From Sphingobacteriales bacterium (GTDB lineage: Bacteria; Bacteroidota; Bacteroidia; Chitinophagales; CAIOSU01): 60,254 nucleotides of DNA. Positions 27,273 through 34,860 of this stretch are shown here, piece by piece. Below the pieces are notes generated by a model. The model made no database searches and was not told the origin of the DNA. It saw only the letters and a list, made by a program, of their open reading frames with translations. A program made the translations under genes and the position numbers. The DNA lies in NCBI GenBank assembly GCA_027486795.1, contig JAIXOI010000026.1, positions 1 to 60,254 of the forward strand. The letters are read 5' to 3'. Each line of letters begins with the position of its first letter. The stretch's first letter is position 1.

Positions 27273-28078
27273 TCCTCGAAGTCCAAAATTTTGTCAGCAC
27301 TCTTCACCCAGGTATTATCGTGCTTTTGCACCATTTCGCGGGCAAGGTTCATATAGTTAATACTGCCCGAGCTATCGGCATCGTACAATATAGCAGGCTT
27401 GCCGGCACTTGGTGCCTCACCCAGCTTGGTATTGCGGTGTATAATCGTTTCGTATACTAGCTCGTCAAAGTGGCGCTTTACCTCTGTGGCTACTTGGTTG
27501 CTCAGGCGTAGGCGGGTATCGTACATGGTCAGCAGTATGCCGTCAATGTCCAAATCGTTGTTTAGTCGGTTTTGTACAATTTTGATGGTATTGAGCAACT
27601 TGCCCAAGCCCTCCAAGGCAAAGTACTCGCACTGCACCGGCACCAATACGGCATCGGCAGCGGTAAGGGCATTAACGGTAACCAAACCCAACGATGGCGA
27701 ACAATCCACAATCAAATAATCGTAGTCGTCCTTAATCTCTTCAAACACCCCTTTCATGATGCGTTCGCGGTTGGGGTGGTTGATGAGTTCAATCTCGGCA
27801 CCCACCAAATCCAAATGCGACGGCATAAGCCAAAGGTTCGGCACCTCGGTTTCCAGAATCAAATCCTTAGCGCGGGTCTCGTTCACTAAGCAATCGTATA
27901 AGCTCGCCCTTACGTTCTTGGGGTCGATGCCCACACCAGAAGTAGAGTTGGCCTGCGGGTCGGCATCAATCAGCAGTGTTTTGTATTCTAGTACAGCAAG
28001 GCTGGCCGCCAAGTTAATGGCCGTTGTGGTTTTGCCTACCCCACCCTTCTGGTTCGCTATCGCAATAATCTTACCCAT
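27269..28078 (-). CDS. parA: Chromosome-partitioning ATPase ParA (Soj-type)
   Basis: This Walker-type ATPase moves or positions ParB-parS complexes on the nucleoid. It has 269 residues from ATG 28078; the frame can extend ten codons to a TTG, but MGKIIAIANQKGGVGKTTT is the classic N-terminus. The deviant Walker A KGGVGKTT is at 11-18, with DADPQANST near 40 and DYLIVDCSPSLG near 112. It has no N-terminal HTH, as for chromosomal Soj proteins. It is first in a coupled operon with parB, DUF5683 and dapB. TATCTTTA, close to the -7 consensus, lies ~60 nt upstream. Confidence 0.96.
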   Translation of the reverse strand: MGKIIAIANQKGGVGKTTTAINLAASLAVLEYKTLLIDADPQANSTSGVGIDPKNVRASLYDCLVNETRAKDLILETEVPNLWLMPSHLDLVGAEIELINHPNRERIMKGVFEEIKDDYDYLIVDCSPSLGLVTVNALTAADAVLVPVQCEYFALEGLGKLLNTIKIVQNRLNNDLDIDGILLTMYDTRLRLSNQVATEVKRHFDELVYETIIHRNTKLGEAPSAGKPAILYDADSSGSINYMNLAREMVQKHDNTWVKSADKILDFEE

Positions 28079-28285
28079 CCTAAAACCCGTGTTTTTACTT
28101 GTTTTCAACGGTGCATACCGTTGTTTTGAAGTGGATGTAAAGATACGATAATTAAAGGAATAGCGCGCCCGAAAACCGCAATTTTATGAACACGATATAC
28201 ACAAAATGGACACTGTTTTTGGGGATAATGGGTGGGTAAAAATGGATTGGGTTGGTGGTGAAGGGGGTAGGTTTTTACGGATGCC

Positions 28286-28415
28286 AGTTCGGATTTGCAA
28301 TCCGAACTATGGAGCTACGGATTTGTAATCCGTTATCCTGCAGGTATGTTACGTTACTGGTGTTTCGGCGGATTGCAAATCCGCAGCTCGGTTGCGACGG
28401 ATTATAAATCCGTCG
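28286..28415. repeat. Four palindromes with core CGGATT-N3-AATCCG
   Basis: They lie at 28286-28308 (10-bp arms), 28317-28333 (7-bp), 28368-28384 (7-bp) and 28395-28415 (9-bp), each with a 3-nt centre (TGC, TGT, GCA, ATA). The core is constant while outer pairs change together: AGTT/AACT, A/T, G/C, CGA/TCG. Such paired changes indicate that base pairing matters. The spacing is uneven (8, 34 and 10 nt), so this is not a CRISPR array. They could be REP-like elements or protein-binding sites near parA. Confidence 0.85.
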
Positions 28416-28611
28416 AGGCAGGTAGTCGGTGCATCCTTAATCCATTCAATTATAACAAACTCTAAATCAATTAATTACCAAACCAAAAACCACCTAACCC
28501 ACACACAATCAAGGGCTTACATTTTAACAGACGGACACGCTTAAACCCGCGCCAATAAACGATTCGTGGACGACAAAACTCGATTAATTAAGGTTAGCGC
28601 TTCACCGGTGC

Positions 28612-28838
28612 AACCACCCCCAACCCCTTCCTTCGATTACCGCTCAGGACAGGCTCTTTTGCATGCGCCGCACTGGCTTACCGAAGGAGGGGAGCTGTCA
28701 AGTTCACCGCTTACATTAGCTTCATTACTTTCCATTTATTTTTCCATTGACTGTGGAATGGTTGTTCGTCGAACTGCTGGTAGCTCCCCTCCTTCGAATG
28801 GCCTTTTTGCGCTGCGAAAGGAGGGGTTGGGGGTGGTT
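28612..28838. repeat. Inverted pair of GC-rich palindromic elements (MITE-like)
   Basis: Two copies of one unit face each other. The left copy (28612-28696) reads AACCACCCCCAACCCC, then a 46-nt loop, then CGAAGGAGGGGAGCT. The right copy (28782-28838) reads AGCTCCCCTCCTTCG, then an 18-nt loop, then GAGGGGTTGGGGGTGGTT. The inner 15-bp arms are exact complements and the outer 24-nt arms match at about 22 positions. The 85-nt centre is ordinary sequence. Each copy is itself a hairpin. No transposase is attached. Confidence 0.8.
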
Positions 28839-28948
28839 AAACGTAACACAACCCTCGCCAAACCTCACTTCTTGCACGACAAAACCCACCCTTCTAGGTT
28901 ATCAACACCACAACAGCATTTCCCCCAAACTAAAACCCATACTTTCAA

Positions 28949-28956
28949 TACTTTTG
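28949..28956 (+). promoter_or_regulatory. -7 promoter box for the FMN reductase gene
   Basis: TACTTTTG (TAnnTTTG) lies 44 nt before the ATG at 29001. The leader between them is mostly a 7-bp-period repeat. The box supports the short start over the long frame from 28566. Confidence 0.55.
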
Positions 28957-28965
28957 TAATTACAA

Positions 28966-28995
28966 TAGTACTTCGTAAATCGTACTTCGTACATA
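28966..28995 (+). repeat. GTACTTC heptad tract in the leader of the FMN reductase gene
   Basis: Four 7-bp steps (GTACTTC, GTAAATC, GTACTTC, GTACATA) end 5 nt before the ATG. It is the reverse complement of the ACGATTT/ACGAAGT family seen at 13280, 18341 and 19840. Confidence 0.75.
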
Positions 28996-29000
28996 GAACC

Positions 29001-29528
29001 ATGACTTATACCATCATAGCTTCAACCAACCGCCCCGGTAGCAACACGCTGAAGGTGGCCAAGCAATACCAAATACTAATGCGCGAAGCGGGCATTGAGG
29101 CCAAGCTACTATCGCTGGAAGTGCTGAATGGATTGCCCATAATTGATGCGGACATGTACGACGAGCAACCTGCCAGTCTGAAGGCCATACAGGAGGAATA
29201 CCTAAGCGCCGATAAGCTGGTAATGATAGTACCAGAATACAACGGCAGCGCTTCGGGCATAACTAAACTGTTTATTGATGCTACCGACGTAAAGCACTAC
29301 TGGAACCACAAGAAGATATGCCTAGTGGGCGTGGCCGATGGCCGTGGTGGCAACCTGCGCGGACTGGAGCACCTTAGCGGACTGATGCTGCACATGAAAA
29401 TGAACGTGTTCCACCTGCGCCAACCGCTGGCACAAATCAATAAGGAGTTGGATGAAAATGGTAGGTTTGTGAACGAAGGCACTATTAATATGCTGCGCGC
29501 CCAAATTGAAGCCTACAAAGCGTTTTAA
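29001..29528 (+). CDS. NADPH-dependent FMN reductase (flavodoxin-like)
   Basis: It is a 175-residue flavoprotein of the NADPH-dependent FMN/azo/quinone reductase family. The FMN phosphate loop is ASTNRPGSNTLKVAKQ at ~7-22 and the isoalloxazine contact PEYNGSASGITKLFID near 75-90. GVADGRGGN follows near 110. ATG 29001 is chosen because the fold begins there with MTYTIIASTNRPGS and a -7 box lies 44 nt upstream; the longer frame adds 145 unrelated residues. The next gene starts 3 nt after its stop, so both are probably one transcript. Physiological substrate unknown. Confidence 0.85.
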   Translation: MTYTIIASTNRPGSNTLKVAKQYQILMREAGIEAKLLSLEVLNGLPIIDADMYDEQPASLKAIQEEYLSADKLVMIVPEYNGSASGITKLFIDATDVKHYWNHKKICLVGVADGRGGNLRGLEHLSGLMLHMKMNVFHLRQPLAQINKELDENGRFVNEGTINMLRAQIEAYKAF

Positions 29529-29531
29529 ACT

Positions 29532-31199
29532 ATGACCAAATCTATATTTAACCGCAACAATACCTCAATCGTACTTCGTACCTCTTACATCGTGCATTAT
29601 GTTGTAGTAGCGTTAATCATTGTATTGGCGACTAGTTGTGGCGGTGACGGCAAAACTACGACCAACAACACTTTCAAGTTTAACATGACCAGTGGGGTAA
29701 CCTCGCTAGATCCAGCCTTTGCTCGCGACCAGAGTAATATTTGGATGGTGAATGCCATGTTCAATGGATTGTTACAGTTTGACGAACTATTGAACCTACA
29801 GCCGTGCCTAGCCAAAAGCTGGACCATCAGCGAAGACGCACTTACCTACACCTTCGCGCTCCGCACCGATGTGTACTTTCACGATGATGAGGTATTTGAC
29901 GGCAACAAACGAAAGCTAACCGCGGCAGATGTTGCCTATACCTTTAACCGATTGATAGACCCAACTATGGCATCGCCGGGTGCGTGGATTTTCAATGGCC
30001 GGGTAGCAGAGACCAACCCTTTTGAAGCACCAAACGATAGCACCTTTGTATTGCACCTAAAAGAGCCATTTGGCCCGATGCTTAGCTTGCTGACCCTGCA
30101 ATATACCTATATAGTACCCAAAGAAGCTGCCGAGAAATACGGTAAAGAGTTTCGGCTGCATCCGTTGGGCACCGGGCCATTTATGCTTAAAATGTGGGCA
30201 GAGGGCAACCAATTGGTCATGCAAAAGAACCCTGACTATTTTGAGCGGGAAGGCGACCAACAACTACCCTATTTGGACAATGTGCAGGTGTATTTCATCC
30301 AGAACAAATACTCGGAATACTTAGAGTTTAATCAAGGCGGCCTGGACTTTATTAGCAGTGTTGATGCCACCACCGTAAACGAGTTATTGGCTACCGATGG
30401 CGGCCTAAAGCCTGAGCACAACGGCAAAATGACCTTATACAAAATACCGTACCTCAATAGCGAATACCTAGGCTTTCTGTTGGATGAAACCAGCCCCGAC
30501 GCCAACAAAGCGCTGTTGAATAAAAAGGTGCGCCAAGCCATAAACTACGGTTTCAACCGGAAGGAGATGCTGCAATATCTGCGCAACAACGTGGGCCGCC
30601 CAGCCAATGCTGGCTTTGTGCCCTACGGTTTGCCTTCGTTTGACGAAAAAGCTACGCCCGGTTATACCTACGATGTGGCCAAGGCTAAGCAACTGCTAGC
30701 CGAAGCGGGCTACCCAGGTGGCAAAGGCTTGCCTGCCATAAAGTTGCTTACCAACCCCACCTATAAAGACATAGCCGAGTACGTGCAAAAGCAATTGGCC
30801 GAAATCGGAATGAATATTGACGTGGAGATAATGCAGCCATCGCTGCTGCGCGACCAAATGTTGAAAGGCAAAGCCACTTTTTTCCGTGGTTCGTGGATAG
30901 CGGACTATCCAGATGCGGAAAGTTTTCTGTCGGTATTTTACGGCAATGTGCCTGCGCCGCCCAACTATACCCGTTTCCGAAATGCGGAGTTTAACAGTCT
31001 GTACACCCTTTCGCTAAAAGAAACGGACCAAACCAAACGCTTTGCATTATACCAAGCCATGGACCGTATTGTAATTGAGGAAGCGCCTATTGTGCCGCTA
31101 TACTATGACGAGGTGCTGCGCTTTGTGCGCACTGGCGTAACGGGCCTAGAGCCCAATGCCATGAACTTGCTGGACTTGAAGCGGGTAAAGGTAAAATAG
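29532..31199 (+). CDS. ABC transporter substrate-binding lipoprotein, peptide/nickel family (SBP_5)
   Basis: It has 555 residues. The signal peptide ends with the lipobox LATSC (Cys at ~37), so it is membrane-anchored. The body is the DppA/OppA-type family 5 fold: MTSGVTSLDPAFARDQSN near 52, ADVAYTFNRLIDP near 137, the GTGPFMLKMWAEGN region near 217, and RQAINYGFNRKEMLQ near 335. It binds oligopeptides or similar small ligands outside the membrane. No cognate permease or ATPase is nearby, so it must work with a transporter elsewhere. The codons for residues ~12-24 are a 7-bp-period repeat (29566-29600). Confidence 0.88.
   Translation: MTKSIFNRNNTSIVLRTSYIVHYVVVALIIVLATSCGGDGKTTTNNTFKFNMTSGVTSLDPAFARDQSNIWMVNAMFNGLLQFDELLNLQPCLAKSWTISEDALTYTFALRTDVYFHDDEVFDGNKRKLTAADVAYTFNRLIDPTMASPGAWIFNGRVAETNPFEAPNDSTFVLHLKEPFGPMLSLLTLQYTYIVPKEAAEKYGKEFRLHPLGTGPFMLKMWAEGNQLVMQKNPDYFEREGDQQLPYLDNVQVYFIQNKYSEYLEFNQGGLDFISSVDATTVNELLATDGGLKPEHNGKMTLYKIPYLNSEYLGFLLDETSPDANKALLNKKVRQAINYGFNRKEMLQYLRNNVGRPANAGFVPYGLPSFDEKATPGYTYDVAKAKQLLAEAGYPGGKGLPAIKLLTNPTYKDIAEYVQKQLAEIGMNIDVEIMQPSLLRDQMLKGKATFFRGSWIADYPDAESFLSVFYGNVPAPPNYTRFRNAEFNSLYTLSLKETDQTKRFALYQAMDRIVIEEAPIVPLYYDEVLRFVRTGVTGLEPNAMNLLDLKRVKVK
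29566..29600 (+). repeat. Heptad tract inside the signal-peptide region of the SBP_5 gene
   Basis: The DNA steps by 7 bp (TCGTACT, TCGTACC, TCTTACA, TCGTGCA) while encoding IVLRTSYIVH. It is the same family as the tract at 28966. Here it is part of a coding sequence. Confidence 0.6.
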
Positions 31200-31297
31200 T
31201 CAGAATCAGAATTAACCGAATTTTAGAATTAAAGAATTCCTAGGAAATGGTTTGAGTTAATTCTAAAATTCATTAATTCTGCACATTCTGATTCAGA
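31199..31297. repeat. Inverted pair of GAATTAA-type tracts with 8-bp period
   Basis: The left arm (31199-31233, TCAGAATCAGAATTAACC and on) and right arm (31257-31297, AATTCTAAAATTCATTAATT and on) pair over about 30 positions, with one 8-nt unit added on the right. The loop is ~22 nt. It could act as a terminator for the SBP_5 gene, but the 8-bp periodicity and the repeated unit resemble the heptad repeats elsewhere. Confidence 0.75.
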
Positions 31298-31309
31298 CAA
31301 ACGGCAAAA

Positions 31310-31594
31310 ATGAGCTTAACAATTCTCCACGAACAACCCGACCATAAAGGGTCGTTTTACATTGAGCAAGATGGCAAGCGTGTTGCCGAAATGACCTACG
31401 TAATGGCAGGTGAAAAGAACATGATTATTGACCATACCGAGGTGTCGGACAGTCTGCGTGGGCAAGGTGCTGGTGCACAGATATTGGCCGAATTAGTGGC
31501 CTATGCTCGCAAAGAAGGTATAAAGGTTCGCCCACTGTGCCCCTTTGCTAAATCGGTGTTTGACAAGACACCTGAGTACGCCGATGTGCTATGA
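31310..31594 (+). CDS. Small GNAT-family N-acetyltransferase
   Basis: A 94-residue compact GNAT of the YjdJ/NATD1 type. The acetyl-CoA loop DSLRGQGAGAQILAELVAYA lies at ~46-66 with the core RGQGAG, then a C-terminal RPLCPFAKSVFDKTPEY that closes the fold. The acceptor is unknown. The stop codon directly abuts the stop of the convergent gene at 31595, with no nucleotide between them. Confidence 0.85.
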   Translation: MSLTILHEQPDHKGSFYIEQDGKRVAEMTYVMAGEKNMIIDHTEVSDSLRGQGAGAQILAELVAYARKEGIKVRPLCPFAKSVFDKTPEYADVL

Positions 31595-32113
31595 TTACCC
31601 TTTCTTAAACGCCCCCAAGTAATCATCCAACTCCACCTGCAGCACATTATTGAATAGGTTGGTAGCTACCATGATACCTGCAAAACCAATTAAATTAACT
31701 ACAAAAGCTTCGCCATACTTATCCTTAAAAGGCACTATCATTTCGGCGGGCACTTGGTTGTAGTTGGTGGCAATTTGTTGGCCCAATAATGCCAGCGCCT
31801 GTTGCTCCTCGGATAGCACCAGTTCATCTGGGTTTTCGCCCCACTCCATCAATATCTTCCGGAAGAAGGTTGAGCATATCAGGCAATCGGTTCCATTGCT
31901 AATGGCATGTGCAAAAAGTATCACCGCCCGCTCCCCTATTACTTTAGCAACTTCATCTTTCAAAGGATACCAGCTCAGGTAGCTGCCCAAGGTAACTGGG
32001 CTGTGCGCCATGGTGCGTTTCATGTTGGTCATGCGGCCGTGAGTGGCCACTTGCTCGTCCCATAATACTTTGGCGGCGGCTGATGCCTCGTCGTATGATG
32101 ATTGCGAAATCAT
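31595..32113 (-). CDS. Carboxymuconolactone decarboxylase/AhpD-like protein
   Basis: It has 172 residues, mostly helical. Its start at ATG 32113 overlaps the stop of the asparagine-synthase-like gene by 4 nt (ATGA), showing coupling; the longer frame to 32161 is not needed. GTDCLICSTFFRKIL near 85-99 holds a CxxC pair like the AhpD redox site, but the histidine three residues after the second Cys is replaced. Family members act as peroxidases or decarboxylases. Here it is the last gene of a surface-polymer-like operon, where its role is unknown. Confidence 0.65.
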   Translation of the reverse strand: MISQSSYDEASAAAKVLWDEQVATHGRMTNMKRTMAHSPVTLGSYLSWYPLKDEVAKVIGERAVILFAHAISNGTDCLICSTFFRKILMEWGENPDELVLSEEQQALALLGQQIATNYNQVPAEMIVPFKDKYGEAFVVNLIGFAGIMVATNLFNNVLQVELDDYLGAFKKG

Positions 32114-33720
32114 GCTTCCGTTTTTTGGGTTAGATGTTTGATGGTCTCTAGGTACCAGCAAGCGTGCACATGGTTCAATGCCCTGGGGTCAACCACTACC
32201 GACTTGTCTTCAATTTCCTGGTAAATGCGCCCCGATAACCATTGCTGGCGGTTGGCGTCAATCTGGTTTTCGGGTATCAATAATTTCTTCAGTCCTTGCC
32301 TTATTGGTTTTGGGGTGATAGCCTTTATCTTGGTTAATATGTTATCCGTTTCAAACAGGCCATCCACCTTGTTCATATTCTGCTCAATGCCAAATGGCTC
32401 AAACAAATAGGCATTCAGAAACTGCTTATATAGCGTCCTATCCTTGCGGTACTGGTTCGGTATATTATACCACAACTTTACATAGCCATCGTCCCACAAG
32501 GGCATGCGCCACTGCAAGCCATAATACTCATACACCCTCACCGCATTCACAATAAACCGCGAAAGCCTATTTACGCTTAGCCAATGCTCATACACCGATA
32601 CAAACTCATCGCGATTGGTGACGGTATAGCCTTCAAGTTCCTTGCTCAGCAATTGCAACATTGCCGATTTAAACTTAGGATTGCCGGTGCGGATAAAGTG
32701 GGTTTGGTAAATGTAATCCACCAAACCGCTGATGCTAGTGGTGATATTCGCCCGAGTAATCTCTTTAGGCAAATAACTACCCGCAGGAAAATCGCCGCAA
32801 TAGCCGGGTATAACCACACCGTTTTTAGGTATGGCACCAGAAGCCAATAAACTGCCTACCGCAAACCAATCCTGCTCGTGGGCAATAGAGTTGTATTGTG
32901 CGCCATAGGTTCGGTAAGCCTCACCCTTTTCGTGCATCAGTGTTTCCTGCAGTTCGGCTGTATATTCTACAAAATGCCAAGGGAAACCCAATTGCAGTGC
33001 CACTTGCTTCGATACCGCTACTTCAGGACTATCCTTGCGGCCGTATGTGTAACAGATTACTTTGGGGTAATTGAGTTTCTTGAGCATGGCGGCAATAAAC
33101 CTAGAATCGTGTCCACCACTCAAAGGTATTATTGCTGGCCTCCCTTCCAATGAATTGATGAGCCGTTCAAAAACCGCTTTCGATTCTTGCACCAAAGCAG
33201 CTACATAATCATTGGTGCCATTAAGCTTAAGGTTATACTGATGGAGGTGCTGATAATAAGTAATTACGGACAAAGCCTTACCTTCAAAATTTAGCCATTG
33301 CCCAGCTTGCAATTGGTTGAGTCCATTAAATAGGGTGTTGTTTCCGGTTACACTGTTCAGGGTTCTTAGTTGCTCCGATGCTAGTGCATTTAGGTTCTTA
33401 AGATCGGATGCTTTTTGCAGCCAAACAGCATCATCGCTTATCACTAATCCGGCTTTGGTTTGGTGGTAAAACAACGGAAACGCCCGTAGCTTATCAACGG
33501 CAGCCCAAACACCATTATCAGTCTCTTTGATGATAATAAAATGACCGTTAATGCCACCCAGCCAGCGCTCTGGCTCACCTGCTTTTTGCACATACTCAAT
33601 CAAGGTATCACCTTGCAAGTATTGGTTATTGTCGCCAAACAAATATCCCTTCACATGCCATCCATCTCGTTGATGCCATGTAAAACCTCGATTGTGTATT
33701 AGCTGCAGGTGAACGCTCAT
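32110..33720 (-). CDS. Asparagine-synthase-like ATP-dependent amidotransferase, lacking the glutaminase cysteine
   Basis: It has 536 residues. The N-terminal ~160 resemble a class II glutaminase domain (GGINGHFIIIKE, DKLRAFPLFYH), but the protein begins MSVHLQ and lacks the Cys2 nucleophile, so it cannot take ammonia from glutamine in the normal way. The synthetase domain has the PP-loop PLSGGHDS at 199-206 for ATP, then CYTYGRKDSPE near 233. Such proteins activate a carboxylate as an AMP ester and amidate or cyclise it, often in antibiotic or polysaccharide pathways. The ATG follows the CapA-like gene's TAA directly, and the CMD-like gene overlaps its end. Confidence 0.85.
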   Translation of the reverse strand: MSVHLQLIHNRGFTWHQRDGWHVKGYLFGDNNQYLQGDTLIEYVQKAGEPERWLGGINGHFIIIKETDNGVWAAVDKLRAFPLFYHQTKAGLVISDDAVWLQKASDLKNLNALASEQLRTLNSVTGNNTLFNGLNQLQAGQWLNFEGKALSVITYYQHLHQYNLKLNGTNDYVAALVQESKAVFERLINSLEGRPAIIPLSGGHDSRFIAAMLKKLNYPKVICYTYGRKDSPEVAVSKQVALQLGFPWHFVEYTAELQETLMHEKGEAYRTYGAQYNSIAHEQDWFAVGSLLASGAIPKNGVVIPGYCGDFPAGSYLPKEITRANITTSISGLVDYIYQTHFIRTGNPKFKSAMLQLLSKELEGYTVTNRDEFVSVYEHWLSVNRLSRFIVNAVRVYEYYGLQWRMPLWDDGYVKLWYNIPNQYRKDRTLYKQFLNAYLFEPFGIEQNMNKVDGLFETDNILTKIKAITPKPIRQGLKKLLIPENQIDANRQQWLSGRIYQEIEDKSVVVDPRALNHVHACWYLETIKHLTQKTEA

Positions 33721-34860
33721 TTACTTGCCCAATTTTTGTTTTAAAGTATGTGTTAGTGCGCCAGTGGCTATGGGCCTAGTGTGCGGGTTGCGGTACATCT
33801 GCCAAATAGCCTTCCATGCCGATGTTTTGAAAAGCTTTTTCAATATGTTTGGCGAACCTTTGCTAGCACCTTCACTAGTGTCGCTGTTGGCCACTTCCCC
33901 ACCCGAGCGGGTCATCCAAAAAACACGGTGTGCTTCTGCCAACCAATGTTTTTCATGCTCCGCCCAGTTATTTAAGGCTTCTATTTCATTAGCAAAAGCC
34001 TCTTGCTGGCGGGTTTCAATAATGCCTGTTGAAGTATTAATGTTGATGGGCAACCAATTATAAGAGCCGCCTGCTTGGTCAAACTCAGCAAACAATATAG
34101 CCGATTGGCTGATATAACCTCTATTGGCTTGCAGCTTCAAATCGAAAACAAAGTTGCCCAACGAATAAAACACCTGATTCCCCTTAACCGACTCAACGCC
34201 CTGCAATGTGTGCGAGTGATGCGCCACCACCCACGATTGGGCGTTTAAAGCAAGGCTTCGCAGCCGTTTCCTCCGTTCAGGTGCCGGATAACGGGTATAC
34301 TCTTCACCACCGTGATAGTTAATAATCAATTGCTTGCCTGCCTTTTGATAGTCCATTATTGCCCTAGAAATCTCTTTTTGACTCGTCTCGCAAAGCACAC
34401 CAGCTTGGCTATTGCTGGCAATCATCCCTTCGTTGTGGGCAATGCCTATCATGCCTCGAGAGATGCCGTTGGCAGCAAGTTCAATGGGTTTTATGGCTTG
34501 TTCCAAGTTTTTTCCAGCACCAAACCACATTCCACCATGCTTGTCAATTAATGCCACGGTTTCTTCAAAACCGGCTGCAGCATAATCGAACAAATGGTTG
34601 TTGGCCAAATTGAACACCTTGATGTTGCGCGCGATTAAATAAGGTATGGCCTCGGGCGGGCTATGCAGCGCCACACCGCCGCTCTTTTGTGAGGGTAGAT
34701 TGGTGGCAGGGCCTTCCAGGTTAATGACTACAAAATCTTGTTCGCGCAGCTGCTGTAGCACTTCTGGCGCAAATATTTCCTTGCCTTCCAGCAGTTGCTG
34801 CCGGAAAACACCTGAGAAATTTACATCGCCAGCAAAGGCTATTTTTAGCTTTTGTGCCAT
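33721..34860 (-). CDS. CapA-family (poly-gamma-glutamate synthesis-like) metallophosphatase
   Basis: It has 379 residues. CapA/PgsA-type proteins are calcineurin-like enzymes needed for poly-gamma-glutamate or related capsules. The metal-site blocks are visible: FAGDVNFSG near 8, INLEGPATN near 49, NLANNHLFDYAAAGF near 85, YHGGEEYTRYP near 182 and AHHSHTLQGVE near 214. ATG 34860 is chosen over the upstream TTG; it has GGGAGG 4 nt before it, one of the few SD-like sites here. It overlaps the flippase end by 16 nt. No membrane anchor is seen, unlike classical CapA. Confidence 0.88.
   Translation of the reverse strand: MAQKLKIAFAGDVNFSGVFRQQLLEGKEIFAPEVLQQLREQDFVVINLEGPATNLPSQKSGGVALHSPPEAIPYLIARNIKVFNLANNHLFDYAAAGFEETVALIDKHGGMWFGAGKNLEQAIKPIELAANGISRGMIGIAHNEGMIASNSQAGVLCETSQKEISRAIMDYQKAGKQLIINYHGGEEYTRYPAPERRKRLRSLALNAQSWVVAHHSHTLQGVESVKGNQVFYSLGNFVFDLKLQANRGYISQSAILFAEFDQAGGSYNWLPININTSTGIIETRQQEAFANEIEALNNWAEHEKHWLAEAHRVFWMTRSGGEVANSDTSEGASKGSPNILKKLFKTSAWKAIWQMYRNPHTRPIATGALTHTLKQKLGK

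Larger units (their letters stand above)
28109..28948. other. ~840-nt gene-free region upstream of parA, rich in palindromes
   Basis: No believable gene lies here. A frame from 28566 runs into the FMN-reductase gene, but its first 145 codons have no family likeness and cross repeat elements. The region holds four CGGATT palindromes, an inverted pair of GC-rich elements and the promoters of parA and the reductase. Confidence 0.7.

Noticed and set aside
28286-28415. CRISPR-like array near parA
   Set aside because: The repeats are palindromes with different flanks and uneven 8-34-nt spacing; no cas gene is in the window.
28566-29000. N-terminal 145-codon extension of the FMN reductase frame
   Set aside because: It has no family likeness and crosses the GC-rich palindromic pair; the fold and a promoter box place the start at 29001.
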